From Bradyrhizobium sp. SRS-191 (GTDB lineage Bacteria > Pseudomonadota > Alphaproteobacteria > Rhizobiales > Xanthobacteraceae), in NCBI RefSeq assembly GCF_024586915.1, contig NZ_JANBVS010000016.1, positions 62,001 through 126,000 on the forward strand: 64,000 nt of DNA, read 5' to 3'. Shown here in pieces: positions 25,333-33,753 of the stretch. Positions within the stretch are counted from its first letter, which is position 1. The number at the start of each line of letters is the position of its first letter. The notes below the pieces were generated by a model. That model saw nothing but the letters and a program-made list of their open reading frames with translations. It had not been told where the DNA came from and made no database searches. Both the position numbers and the translations under genes were made by a program.

Positions 25333-25362
25333 GCATCAGCCCCGGCGGCGCGGATGGAAGGC

Positions 25363-25974
25363 TCAGCCGGCGCCTTTCGCCGGCGGGAAATCCATCCGGT
25401 CATTGGTCCGGCAATAGCGGTCGGCGAACATGCGGCCGACCGGATGGAACAGCTCCATCTCGACCCGCATCTTCTCAGCGTCCCAGAGCTCGTCGCGGAT
25501 GTGGAAGGCGAGGCCCTCGCCGAGCACCAGCACGCGGTCGCCGTTGACGTCGATCAGCTGCCAGGTCTTGCACTCCATCGCGAACGGCGCGTCCGCCAGC
25601 CGCGGCACGTCGATCATGCGCGACGGCGCGAGCTTCAGCCCGAGATGATCCGGTTCGCTGACCTCGGGCGGGAAGTCGCCGCCGGTCTCGTGCATCACTT
25701 GGGCCAGCGGCTCGTCGGTGATGTGGACCACGAACTCGCCGGCGCGGCGGATATTGACCAGCGTGTCCTTCACCCGGCCGTCCGGCCGCAGATTGATCGC
25801 GAACACGCACAGCGGCGGATCCTCACCCATCACGTTGAAGAACGAGAACGGGGCGGCGTTGACCACGCCGGTCTCGCTCTTGGTCGTGACCCAGGCGATC
25901 GGCCGCGGCAGCACGAAGGAGGTCAGGATCTTGTAGCGCTCGCGCGGGCTGAGATCGGTGGAGAGGTATTGCAT
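25363..25974 (-). CDS. Flavin reductase-like domain protein
   Basis: 203 residues from the ATG at 25974. The N-terminal region PRPIAWVTTKSETGVVNAAPFSFFNVMG is the FMN-binding core of the flavin-reductase-like (DIM6/NTAB) split-barrel family. The later parts (FVVHITDEPLAQVMHETGGDFPPEVSE) match family members of unknown substrate. An upstream in-frame start would add 30 residues with no similarity. It is convergent with sorAB. It could supply reduced FMN to a monooxygenase; no such partner is adjacent. Confidence 0.87.
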   Translation of the reverse strand: MQYLSTDLSPRERYKILTSFVLPRPIAWVTTKSETGVVNAAPFSFFNVMGEDPPLCVFAINLRPDGRVKDTLVNIRRAGEFVVHITDEPLAQVMHETGGDFPPEVSEPDHLGLKLAPSRMIDVPRLADAPFAMECKTWQLIDVNGDRVLVLGEGLAFHIRDELWDAEKMRVEMELFHPVGRMFADRYCRTNDRMDFPPAKGAG

Positions 25975-26159
25975 GTGTCGCGGCCTCTGATGCGTTGGTG
26001 AGCCGACCGTAGTCGGCCACGTTGCGTTGCGGAAGCCGATAAAGCGGGCAAAGACTGCGTGCATCCGCGGCGCGTCCCCTGTGAAATTCGGCGTTCCCTG
26101 GAACGGCTCCGATCACGCCACGTTCGAACAGCACAGCAACTATAAAGGGAGGTCACGCC

Positions 26160-26453
26160 GTGAAACCCATGATCAGCTTGATTGCGTGCGCGTTCGTCGT
26201 GTCGGCCGGCTCGGCCTGGGCGCAGGGCACGCAGCAGCCAACCACCACGCCGCCGAGCGCGCAGAATTCCGGAGCGGGCATCCAGGGCGCGCCCGGTAAC
26301 AAGAACGGGCCGTCGGCAACAGACTCGGGCACGGTGGGCTCGTCCTCGACCATCAACCGGCAGAACCCCGACGTCAGCGCCCAGGACCCGTCGAACATCA
26401 AGGGCATGCCGGGCAACAAGAACGGCCCGCCGGCCAAGAAGCCGCAGGACTAA
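26160..26453 (+). CDS. Small secreted protein with PGNKNGP repeats
   Basis: 97 residues. The start is GTG 26160, six bases after GGGAGG; ATG 26169 is the alternative. The signal peptide (about 1-21) ends in SAWA-QG. The mature part is Gln/Pro/Ser/Gly-rich and apparently disordered, with the motif PGNKNGP twice (GAPGNKNGPSA, GMPGNKNGPPA). No catalytic features. I do not recognise a function; it looks like a periplasmic or extracellular low-complexity protein. Confidence 0.7.
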   Translation: MKPMISLIACAFVVSAGSAWAQGTQQPTTTPPSAQNSGAGIQGAPGNKNGPSATDSGTVGSSSTINRQNPDVSAQDPSNIKGMPGNKNGPPAKKPQD

Positions 26454-26540
26454 CAGCATTGCGGCGCCTGGCGGCCACGCGATTGCGCAGCTGCCATGCG
26501 TCGTCTGCCCGTCGTGCCAGTTTGTCGCAGGCTCGAAGGC

Positions 26541-26935
26541 TTGTGTCGTCGGGCAAATCAGATCGATCTTCCCGCGCATCCTGCTTCGCCACGAGGGGCG
26601 TATCGCGATCGTCACGAGACGTGAGGCAGGGATGCGGTGGGCGGATCGGATTGCAGCGCGGTTACACGCGCCGACGAACAAGACGATCCGCACGGTGAAG
26701 TCGTATGGTCCTGGCATCCCGACGCTGATGCCAAGCCGGCGGAGACGATGATCCGCCGGTGACGGGGGCAAAACAGCCCGGTCCCCGGGGAGAGTACGTA
26801 TAATCCGTCAAGCCATCGCGCGGGGAATGCCGGGTCGATCCGGCTGAACCTGTGGTACCTGCCGCCTGCATTTTCCTTCGCAGGCGGGCCGCGGGTGAGG
26901 CCATCACCCGGCATTCCCTGCGCCCTCGTCGTTCG
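26541..26935. repeat. Long non-coding repeat, copy A
   Basis: About 390 bp that is similar, in reverse complement, to 42490-42866. Shared blocks include GCGCGGGGAATGCCGGGT, the CCGCCTGC / GCAGGCGG stem, CCACAGGTTCAGCC, and CGTGACGATCGCG. Inside, an inverted pair GGGGAATGCCGGGT / ACCCGGCATTCCC gives a large hairpin. Short open frames in it are not supported as genes. Confidence 0.78.
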
Positions 26936-27004
26936 CGAGGGTCTCGGCCGAAAAAGCTCGGGCGCGCGACGCGCCGCGAGAGCGTGGCGCGTCGACCGCT
27001 GGTG

Positions 27005-27838
27005 TCAGGGCAGGGCGGCCGCTCCGTTGGTGACGATCAGGTTGTCCGTATCCGCCGGCGCAAGCTCGCTGGTCGCATCGCCGCCGAGATATTTGTCGAG
27101 CGTCGCCTGGATCCGTTCCCGCGCCGTATAGGGGCCGCGGTCGCTCATCCAGGTGTGCTGGAACTCGGTCTTGATGATGTCGATGCCGCTCTTCTTGCCG
27201 AGCTGCTTGGGCAGCACGTCCGGATCGGTCTTGAACTCCGGATCATCGGAGCGGAACGACAGGATCTTCAGCTTGTCCCGGATGACGAAAGGAACGCGCA
27301 GATTGTCCAGTGTCACCACCTGCGACACGATGTTCGGATGCTCCTTGGCGAAATACATCGCGGTATCGCCGCCATTGGAATGGCCGACCAGGGTGAGATG
27401 ATCGTAGTCGGCGTTCGGATGCCGCTTCTTCATCTCGTTCAGCACGCACAGGATGTTGGCCTCGCCCTTCTTGTACACGTCGAGCCGACCGACATAGGGC
27501 AGGCCGACCTTGGTGACGAGCGGCGGGTCCGTCGGCAGGTCCTGCTGGACGCTGGCGACGAGATAGCCGCGCGCGGCGAACACGTTCGCGAGGAACGAGT
27601 ATTCGGTGTTCTTCACCGTGTTGCCGTTGCTGATGATGGCGACCGGGAGCCGCCACAGCCCGGCATTGGCCTTCATCTCGTAATCCGTGCGAACGGCAAT
27701 ATCGACCGTGATCGGCCGCTGCCGCTCGGCATCGAAGAACTCACGGCTCTCGTGCTGGATGCCCCACTTGGCGATGGCGAAATACCCGGCCACAGTCAGG
27801 GCAGACACACAGGCCAAAACCGTCACGCCGCGCTTCAT
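27005..27838 (-). CDS. Alpha/beta hydrolase, membrane-anchored or exported
   Basis: 277 residues with an N-terminal hydrophobic segment (about 5-24) that is a signal anchor or peptide. The nucleophile elbow is VGHSNGGDTAM, with an acid candidate in LSFRSDDPEF and a His candidate in EFQHTWMSDR. The oxyanion region (PVAIISNGNTVKNTEYSFLANVFAARG) fits dienelactone-hydrolase or acetylhydrolase-like enzymes. The ATG at 27838 follows GGGGAAGGAAG. Substrate unknown. Confidence 0.82.
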   Translation of the reverse strand: MKRGVTVLACVSALTVAGYFAIAKWGIQHESREFFDAERQRPITVDIAVRTDYEMKANAGLWRLPVAIISNGNTVKNTEYSFLANVFAARGYLVASVQQDLPTDPPLVTKVGLPYVGRLDVYKKGEANILCVLNEMKKRHPNADYDHLTLVGHSNGGDTAMYFAKEHPNIVSQVVTLDNLRVPFVIRDKLKILSFRSDDPEFKTDPDVLPKQLGKKSGIDIIKTEFQHTWMSDRGPYTARERIQATLDKYLGGDATSELAPADTDNLIVTNGAAALP

Positions 27839-27942
27839 GGCTTCCTTCCCCTCGATGTCTCCTCGTCATGTGATGAGGGACAACGCCGAGGTCACGGGGG
27901 CGTGGCAGGCCCGAGACCATTAAATTTCGGAAATCTTGGAAT

Positions 27943-27991
27943 AAAGCGCGGGAACAAATCCCGCTTTGGTGGACCGGCGCACCGGTCCACC
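27943..27991. terminator. Two adjacent hairpins downstream of the SDR gene at 28007
   Basis: First stem AAAGCG(C)GGGA / TCCCGCTTT (27943-27967). Second is a perfect 10-bp stem GGTGGACCGG / CCGGTCCACC, loop CGCA (27968-27991). They lie just past the end of the leftward SDR gene. No T-run on either strand. Confidence 0.45.
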
Positions 27992-28006
27992 GCGTCTTCC
28001 GGCGTG

Positions 28007-28786
28007 TCAGAACGCGGTATAGCCGCCGTCGATCACGAAGCAATCGGCGGTGTGATACGACGAGGCCTTGCTCATCAGGTACACGGCGATGCCACCGAAA
28101 TCCGACGGCTCGCCGAAGCGACGCACCGGAATGCGTGGCATGACGTTGGCGACGAACTTCTCGTTGCCCATGATGCCCGCCGTCATGTCGCTCTTGATCC
28201 AGCCGGGCAGGATCGCATTCGCGGTGACGCCGTAGCGGGCGAGCTCGACCGCCAGCGCCCGGCACAGCGCGTTGAGGGCAGCCTTCGTCCCGGCATAATG
28301 CTCGTTGCGTGCGGTGCCGAACAGCGAGGCCAGACTCGATGTCGCAACCAGCCGGCCGAACGGATCGCCGGCCTCGGCGCGCGCGGTCATGTGACGCGCA
28401 GCGGCCTGGAAGGCGTGGAAGACGCCGTCGAGATTGGTCGCGAACATCGCACGCCATTCCTCCTCGCTGCGCTCGATGAACGGCTTGCGGCCGCCGCCGC
28501 CGATGCCGGCATTGGCGAAGCAGCCGTCGACGCGGCCGAAGGTGTCCAGCGTCGCCTTCATCGCCTCTGCGACGGAGGCGGCACTCGTCACGTCGCAGAT
28601 GCGCGTATCGACCTTGCCGGGGCCGGCGGCCATCGATGCCGCGGCGGCTTTGTTCTTCTCGGCGTTGCGTCCCCAGATCGAGACGTTGCAGCCACTGGAC
28701 GCAAGTGCCTGGGCGATGCCGAGGCCTATGCCTCCATTGCCGCCGGTGACGACGGCCACACGGCTGGTGAGATCGAACATGGTCAT
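28007..28786 (-). CDS. Short-chain dehydrogenase/reductase (SDR)
   Basis: 259 residues from the ATG at 28786 (GGAAACG before it). The Rossmann motif TGGNGGIGLG, NAG (FANAGIGGGG), catalytic Ser in ATSSLAS and YAGTK supply the full SDR catalytic set. A C-terminal CFVIDGGYTAF is typical. NAD(P)-dependent oxidation of a hydroxyacyl-type substrate is likely given the neighbouring crotonase, which diverges from it across a 167-bp gap. Exact substrate unknown. Confidence 0.9.
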   Translation of the reverse strand: MTMFDLTSRVAVVTGGNGGIGLGIAQALASSGCNVSIWGRNAEKNKAAAASMAAGPGKVDTRICDVTSAASVAEAMKATLDTFGRVDGCFANAGIGGGGRKPFIERSEEEWRAMFATNLDGVFHAFQAAARHMTARAEAGDPFGRLVATSSLASLFGTARNEHYAGTKAALNALCRALAVELARYGVTANAILPGWIKSDMTAGIMGNEKFVANVMPRIPVRRFGEPSDFGGIAVYLMSKASSYHTADCFVIDGGYTAF

Positions 28787-28830
28787 GAGCGTTTCCGTGA
28801 TGATGTGAGGACGCTGTGCGTCGCTTCGAT

Positions 28831-28842
28831 TATTTGGATGAC
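28831..28842. promoter_or_regulatory. TATTTGGATGAC box between SDR and crotonase genes
   Basis: TATTTGGATGAC followed by GCAACC. The same 12-mer occurs on the opposite strand at 32189-32200, in another divergent promoter of this catabolic region. Possible shared operator. Confidence 0.35.
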
Positions 28843-28953
28843 GCAACCATGGACAACCGAAACACAAAAATCAAATATGCTGCACGAACCAAGCGATGCT
28901 GCGAATTTCCGCCGCGAAGAATGCAGCGCTCGACAAGCTCTTGAGAGGAAACC

Positions 28954-29748
28954 ATGCAGTTCAAGCACGTCACACTCGATTTCGACGGGCCCGTCGCCAT
29001 CCTCACGCTCGATCATCAGGAGGTGATGAACGCGGTCTCCATCGACATGCTCGGCGGGCTCGCCGAAGCGCTCGACGAGATCGAGGAGAAGAGGGCGGAC
29101 GTGCGCTGCCTGGTCGTGACCGGCGCGGGACGCGCCTTCTGCACCGGCGCCAATCTGCAAGGGCGCAACGCGCAGGCCAAGCCCGGCCGCAGCAATGCCG
29201 GCGCCGCGCTCGAGACCGCCTTCCATCCGTTCCTGCGCCGTCTGCGCAACCTGCATTGCCCGATCGTGACCTCGGTCAACGGCCCGGCCGCCGGCGCCGG
29301 CATGAGCTTCGCGCTGATGGGCGACATGATCCTGTGCGCAAAATCCGCCTACTTCCTGCAAGCGTTCCGCCGCATCGGCCTGGTGCCTGATTGCGGCTCG
29401 ACCTGGCTGTTGCCGCGTCTGGTCGGCAAGGCGCGCGCGATCGAGCTGTCGCTGCTCGGCGAGAAGCTGCCGGCCGAGACGGCGCTGCAATGGGGCCTCG
29501 TCAACCGCGTCTATGACGACGCGGCACTGAAGCAGGAGACGATGAAGCTCGCGCACGAGCTTGCCAACGGCCCGACGGTGGCGCTGGCGCAGATCCGCCG
29601 GCTGTATTGGGACAGCCCCGAGAACTCGTTCGAGGAGCAGCTCAACGCCGAATTCCAGGCGCAGCGCGTCGCGGGCGCGACGTCCGACTTCAAGGAAGGC
29701 GTCACCGCGTTTCTTGAAAAGCGCCCGGCCAAGTTCAAGGGCCAATGA
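28954..29748 (+). CDS. Enoyl-CoA hydratase/isomerase, PaaG-like
   Basis: Crotonase-fold protein, 264 residues. Oxyanion-hole segments are GRAFCTGANL and NGPAAGAGMS. The later stretch GLVPDCGSTWLLPRLVG has Asp where hydratases carry Glu, as in PaaG-type isomerases, so isomerisation may be favoured over hydration. The ATG at 28954 follows GAGAGGAAACC. Its stop overlaps the start of the phosphotransferase gene (ATGA), so the two are translationally coupled. Confidence 0.9.
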   Translation: MQFKHVTLDFDGPVAILTLDHQEVMNAVSIDMLGGLAEALDEIEEKRADVRCLVVTGAGRAFCTGANLQGRNAQAKPGRSNAGAALETAFHPFLRRLRNLHCPIVTSVNGPAAGAGMSFALMGDMILCAKSAYFLQAFRRIGLVPDCGSTWLLPRLVGKARAIELSLLGEKLPAETALQWGLVNRVYDDAALKQETMKLAHELANGPTVALAQIRRLYWDSPENSFEEQLNAEFQAQRVAGATSDFKEGVTAFLEKRPAKFKGQ

Positions 29749-30734
29749 TCGAGAGCGAACTGTCCCGCTGCCTCGCCGCCTTCATGCCGGGCGCGACCGG
29801 CGTGCGTGGCGCCGCCAAGCTGTCGGGGGGCGCCAGCCAGGAGACGTGGCGCTTCGACATCGTCCACCCCGACGGCGATGTCGGCGCCATCCTGCGCCGC
29901 TCGCCGAAAGGCTACGGCGCCGCGCCCGGCCGCGCGGCGGGGCTGGACAATGAGGCGGCCTTGATGCGGCTGGCGCACGCCGCCGGCGTGCCGTCGCCCG
30001 AGGTGCTGCACCTGCTGGCGCCCGCCGATGATCTCGGCACCGGCTTCATCATGCGCCGCGTCGAGGGCGAGACCATCGCCCGCAAGATTTTGCGCGACGC
30101 CGAGTTTGCCGAGGCGCGCCCCCGTCTCGCACGCCAGCTCGGCGGCATCGCCGCCGGCATCCACGGCATCGCCCGCGCGGAGCTGCCTGAGCTACGCGAG
30201 ATGAACGCGACCAGGGAGATCGCCGAGCTCGCGCGCGAATATCACAGCTTCGACTGGCCGCGCCCGGTGTTCGATCTGGCGCTGCGCTGGCTGTCGCAGA
30301 ACGATCCCGGTCCGTCGGCCGAGGTGACGCTGGTGCACGGCGATTTCCGCAACGGCAATCTGATCATCGGTCCCGACGGCGTGCGCGCCGTGCTCGACTG
30401 GGAGCTCGCCCATCTCGGCGATCCCATGGAGGACCTCGGCTGGATCTGTGTCAACTCCTGGCGCTTCGGCGAAATCGACAAGCCCGTCGGCGGTTTCGGC
30501 TCGCGCGAGGAGCTGTTCGCCGGCTACGAGGCCGCGGGCCGCAAGGTCGATCCTGGCAGGGTGAAGTTCTGGGAAGTCATGGGCACCTTGCGCTGGGGCG
30601 TGATGTGCTGCGGCATGATGCAGCGGTTTCGCGAAGGTCCCGACCATTCGATGGAGCGCGCGATGATCGGCCGCCGCGCCTCGGAGACCGAGATCGATCT
30701 GCTGCGGCTCTTGGCGCCGCGAGGAGAGGGCTGA
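29745..30734 (+). CDS. Phosphotransferase, APH/ACAD10-11 kinase-like family
   Basis: 329 residues of the aminoglycoside-phosphotransferase fold: N-lobe KLSGGASQETWRFD, LRRSPKG; catalytic loop LVHGDFRNGNLI (Asp base, Asn); metal-binding LDWELAHLGDP. In metabolism, such kinases phosphorylate 4-hydroxyacyl-CoAs (LvaA; the kinase half of ACAD10/11). It lies in a tight unit: ATGA overlap with the crotonase before it and TGATG overlap with the DUF6285 gene after it. Antibiotic resistance is unlikely in this context. Confidence 0.88.
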   Translation: MIESELSRCLAAFMPGATGVRGAAKLSGGASQETWRFDIVHPDGDVGAILRRSPKGYGAAPGRAAGLDNEAALMRLAHAAGVPSPEVLHLLAPADDLGTGFIMRRVEGETIARKILRDAEFAEARPRLARQLGGIAAGIHGIARAELPELREMNATREIAELAREYHSFDWPRPVFDLALRWLSQNDPGPSAEVTLVHGDFRNGNLIIGPDGVRAVLDWELAHLGDPMEDLGWICVNSWRFGEIDKPVGGFGSREELFAGYEAAGRKVDPGRVKFWEVMGTLRWGVMCCGMMQRFREGPDHSMERAMIGRRASETEIDLLRLLAPRGEG

Positions 30735-31120
30735 TGCAGGACGAACCGACGCCGACCGAGTTGGTGCAGGCCGTGGCGGATTTCCTGCGCAACGACATCG
30801 CCCCGATGATCTCCGGGCACCAGGCGTTCAAGCTGCGCGTCGGCATCAATGCGCTCGATCTCGTCGTACGGCAGCTCACGCAGGCTGCGCCCGCGGACGC
30901 CGCGGAGCATGCGCGGTTGAAGGATTTGCTGGGACAGAACGGTGAGTTGCTCGATCTCAACCGCATGTTGGCGGAGCAGATCGCAAGCGGCGCCGTCGAC
31001 CTCGCGACGCCGGGGCTGAAAGAGCACCTCTGGCGGACCACGCTCGACAAGCTCGCCGTCGACCAGCCGAACTACGCATCCTACAAGCGCGAGGCGGGAA
31101 GGGGCACGAATGGCCCGTAA
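30734..31120 (+). CDS. DUF6285 protein, likely LvaB-like partner of the phosphotransferase
   Basis: 128 residues, helical and acidic in the first half (QAVADFLRNDIAPMISG, FKLRVGINALDLVVRQL). The start ATG at 30734 shares bases with the phosphotransferase stop and is preceded by GAGGAGAGGG. DUF6285 proteins commonly follow APH-family genes; LvaB of the levulinate pathway is a small protein needed for LvaA activity and I believe it is of this family. The role as kinase partner is inferred from context. Confidence 0.8.
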   Translation: MQDEPTPTELVQAVADFLRNDIAPMISGHQAFKLRVGINALDLVVRQLTQAAPADAAEHARLKDLLGQNGELLDLNRMLAEQIASGAVDLATPGLKEHLWRTTLDKLAVDQPNYASYKREAGRGTNGP

Positions 31121-31128
31121 CCCTCGGT

Positions 31129-31329
31129 CGTCATGCCCGGGCTTGACCCGGGCATCCATCCCCTCACGCAACTGCCGCGAGATGTGGATGGCCGGGTCAA
31201 GCCCGGCCATGACGGAGTGGAGGCCGACCCGCGTCATTCCGGGACGCGACGAAGTCGGGAGCCCTGAATCCATATGCGTGATCGTGGTTATGGATTTCGG
31301 GCGCTGGCTGCGCGCGCCCCGGAACGACG
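31129..31329. repeat. Two adjacent palindromic repeats between convergent genes
   Basis: Unit 1 (31129-31214): CGTCATGCCCGGGCTTGACC opposite GGTCAAGCCCGGCCATGACG. Unit 2 (31232-31329): CGTCATTCCGGGACGCG opposite CGCGCCCCGGAACGACG. Both can fold as long hairpins. Confidence 0.78.
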
Positions 31330-31343
31330 GAGTCAGTGAAGCT

Positions 31344-32123
31344 CTATCGCCCCAGCCATTGCGGCGGCCGCTTCTCCGAGAACGCCTTCGGTCCCTCGAT
31401 GTAGTCCTGCGAATGGATCATCGCCTGCACCGCCGGGTAGTCGCGCTGCTCGGTGATCGCCTGCTCCAGCGACACCGCGAGGCCCTTCTCGATCGCCTGC
31501 TTGGAGGCGCGGATCGACATCGGCGAGTTCTTGGCGATCGTCTCGGCCCAACGCTCCGCGGCCGACAGCGCCTCGCCCTGCGGCACCACCTCGTTGACGA
31601 AGCCGAGCTCGTGGCCCTCGCGCGCGCCGACATGGCGACCGGTGAGGATCATGCCCATCGCGCGCTTCATGCCGATCTGGCGCGGCAGCCGCTGCAGGCC
31701 ACCGGCGAGCGCGGCGAGGCCGACGCGCGGCTCGGGCAGGGCGAAGGTCGCATTCTCCGATGCGATGATCAGGTCGCAGGCCAGCGCGATCTCGAAGCCG
31801 CCGCCCATCGCGACGCCGTTGACGGCTGCGATCAGCGGCTTGTCGCAATCGAAGCGCGAGGTGAGGCCGCCGAAGCCGCTTCGGCCCCAGCCACGCTTGC
31901 CGCCGGCCGCCTGCCATTTCAGGTCGTTGCCGGCGCAGAACGCCTTGTCGCCTTCGCCGGTGATGATCGCGACCCATTGCTCGGGATCGGCGGCGAAGCC
32001 GTCGAACACCGCCTCGAGCTCGTAATGCGCGTCGGTATGCAGCGCGTTGTAGACCTCGGGGCGGGCCAGGGTGACGATCGTGACCGGTCCCTTGCGCGTG
32101 ACCTTCGAGAATTTCAGCTCCAT
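31344..32123 (-). CDS. Enoyl-CoA hydratase/isomerase family protein
   Basis: 259 residues from the ATG at 32123, preceded by AGGAGGAACGG. Crotonase motifs: GDKAFCAGNDL, NGVAMGGGFE, and LPEPRVGLAALAGGLQRLP with a Glu at the catalytic region; C-terminal GPKAFSEKRPPQW is typical. Likely hydrates enoyl-CoA in beta-oxidation or side-chain breakdown. It diverges from the acyl-CoA dehydrogenase gene at 32290. Confidence 0.9.
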   Translation of the reverse strand: MELKFSKVTRKGPVTIVTLARPEVYNALHTDAHYELEAVFDGFAADPEQWVAIITGEGDKAFCAGNDLKWQAAGGKRGWGRSGFGGLTSRFDCDKPLIAAVNGVAMGGGFEIALACDLIIASENATFALPEPRVGLAALAGGLQRLPRQIGMKRAMGMILTGRHVGAREGHELGFVNEVVPQGEALSAAERWAETIAKNSPMSIRASKQAIEKGLAVSLEQAITEQRDYPAVQAMIHSQDYIEGPKAFSEKRPPQWLGR

Positions 32124-32188
32124 CGACCGTTCCTCCTGGTTTCTGATTGGCAACGTTGCGCGAGCTTAGCGCCTGCGCTGCATCTGCA

Positions 32189-32200
32189 GTCATCCAAATA
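32189..32200. promoter_or_regulatory. GTCATCCAAATA box between crotonase and acyl-CoA dehydrogenase
   Basis: Exact reverse complement of the 12-mer at 28831-28842, in the shared promoter gap of the divergent genes at 32123 and 32290. Possible regulator site. Confidence 0.35.
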
Positions 32201-32289
32201 CGCAACCGCGCTGCGCGCCACAAGCACGCGGCGGAGGGCCGGGCTGGTCAAGATCAAGAACAACAACGACACGCACAGGGAGACACGCC

Positions 32290-33564
32290 ATGGATTTTTC
32301 CTTGCCGAGGGAATTGGTCGCCTATCTCGACGAGCTCGACCGCTTCATCGCCGCCGAGATCAAGCCGCTCGAGGAGGCCGACGACAACATTCGCTTCTTC
32401 GACCATCGCCGCGAATGGGCGCGCACCGATTTCGAGAATGGCGGCCTGCCGCGGCATGAGTGGGAGCAGCTGCTGCGCAAGGCTAAGGACCGCGCCGACG
32501 CCGCCGGCCACCTGCGCTTCGCGATCCCGAAGCGCTACGGCGGCAAGGACGGCTCCAACCTCTGGATGGCCGTGATCCGCGAGCACTTCGCCTCCAAGGG
32601 GCTCGGCCTGCACAACGATTTGCAGAACGAGCACTCGATCGTCGGCAATTTGCCGATCGTCACCATGCTCGACCGCTACGGCCGCGACGACCAGAAGGCG
32701 ATGATCGACGGCTCGATCACCGGCAAGTACCGCATCACGTTCGGCCTGACCGAGCCGCATCACGGCTCGGACGCGACGCACATGGAGACCAAGGCCGAGC
32801 CTGCCACCCGCGACAACGTCAAGGGCTGGCTGATCAACGGCGAGAAGATGTGGACGACGGGCATGCACGTCGCCACGCACTGCGCGCTGTTCGCGCGCAC
32901 CTCGGGCAATGACGGCGACGCGCGCGGCATCACCTGCTTCCTGGTGCCGGCGAAGAGCGAAGGCGTGAAGGTCGAGGAGTATCTCTGGACCTTCAACATG
33001 CCGACCGATCATCCCCGCGTCAGCTTTACCGACGTGTTCGTGCCGGAGGACGCGCTGTTTGGCGAGGTCGGGCGAGGACTGTCGCTGGCGCAGTGCTTCG
33101 TGCACGAGAACCGCATCCGCCAGGCGGCGAGCTCGCTCGGAGCGGCCGTCTTTTGCATCAACGAGAGCGTCAACTACGCCCGAGGGCGCAAGCCGTTTGG
33201 CAAGGCGCTGGCCGAGAACCAGGCGATCCAGTGGCCGCTGGTGGAGCTGGCGACGCAGGCGGAGATGTTGCGACTCCTGATCCGCAAGACCGCGTGGGAG
33301 ATGGACGAACTCACCCAGGCGCAGGTCGAGCAGACGCTCTCCGACAAGGTCTCGATGTGCAACTACTGGGCTAACCGCCTGTGCTGCGAAGCCGCCGACC
33401 GCGCCATCCAGGTCCATGGCGGCATGGGCTATTCGCGCCATAAGCCGTTCGAGCACATCTACCGCCACCACCGCCGCTATCGCATCACCGAGGGCAGCGA
33501 GGAGATCCAGATGCGCAAGGTGGCAGGCTTTTTGTTCGGGTACATGGGGGTGAACAAGAGGTGA
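32290..33564 (+). CDS. Acyl-CoA dehydrogenase
   Basis: 424 residues. FAD/substrate motifs: FGLTEPHHGSDAT, INGEKMWTTG, RGLSLAQCFVHENRIRQA, VHGGMGYSRHKPFEHIYRHH. The terminal ITEGSEEIQMRKVAG supplies the usual catalytic region. It oxidises acyl-CoA to enoyl-CoA and passes electrons to ETF. The N-terminus MDFSLPRELVAYLDELDRFI is family-like. ACAD10/11 proteins, as I recall them, instead end in DGPDEVH, so this is not a canonical partner of the 4-hydroxyacid kinase. Confidence 0.92.
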   Translation: MDFSLPRELVAYLDELDRFIAAEIKPLEEADDNIRFFDHRREWARTDFENGGLPRHEWEQLLRKAKDRADAAGHLRFAIPKRYGGKDGSNLWMAVIREHFASKGLGLHNDLQNEHSIVGNLPIVTMLDRYGRDDQKAMIDGSITGKYRITFGLTEPHHGSDATHMETKAEPATRDNVKGWLINGEKMWTTGMHVATHCALFARTSGNDGDARGITCFLVPAKSEGVKVEEYLWTFNMPTDHPRVSFTDVFVPEDALFGEVGRGLSLAQCFVHENRIRQAASSLGAAVFCINESVNYARGRKPFGKALAENQAIQWPLVELATQAEMLRLLIRKTAWEMDELTQAQVEQTLSDKVSMCNYWANRLCCEAADRAIQVHGGMGYSRHKPFEHIYRHHRRYRITEGSEEIQMRKVAGFLFGYMGVNKR

Positions 33565-33599
33565 GGTGGCTGTAGTTCGAAGATAGCGATCGTGAGCGT

Positions 33600-33735
33600 C
33601 AGCAAGCAATCCAGACCTGTCGCTTGGCCCCTGGATTGCTTCGGCGCAAGGGCGCCTCGCAATGACGGTGGAGAGAGAGTGCACGCTCTCTCCTCGTCAT
33701 CGCGAGCGGCAGCGAAGCGATCCAGGATGCATCTT
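33600..33735. repeat. Palindromic repeat (CTGGATTGCTTCG ... CGTCATCGCGAG type)
   Basis: CTGGATTGCTTCGGCG ... CTCGCAATGACG (33631-33667) is inverted to CGTCATCGCGAG ... CGAAGCGATCCAG (33695-33724). A GAGAGAG / CTCTCTC hairpin lies at the centre. It separates two convergent genes. Confidence 0.78.
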
Positions 33736-33753
33736 CACGGGAATTGTATACGT

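Noticed and set aside
26541..26935. Short open frames in the long repeat
   Set aside because: Occur in a repeated non-coding element, on several frames at once, with no ribosome site or family motif.
26852..29026. Open frame of 724 codons on the plus strand
   Set aside because: It crosses a non-coding repeat, then runs opposite the hydrolase and the SDR genes. Shadow frame.
29745..30734. Phosphotransferase as an antibiotic-resistance gene
   Set aside because: The fold is shared, but overlap with crotonase and DUF6285 genes points to acyl-CoA metabolism.
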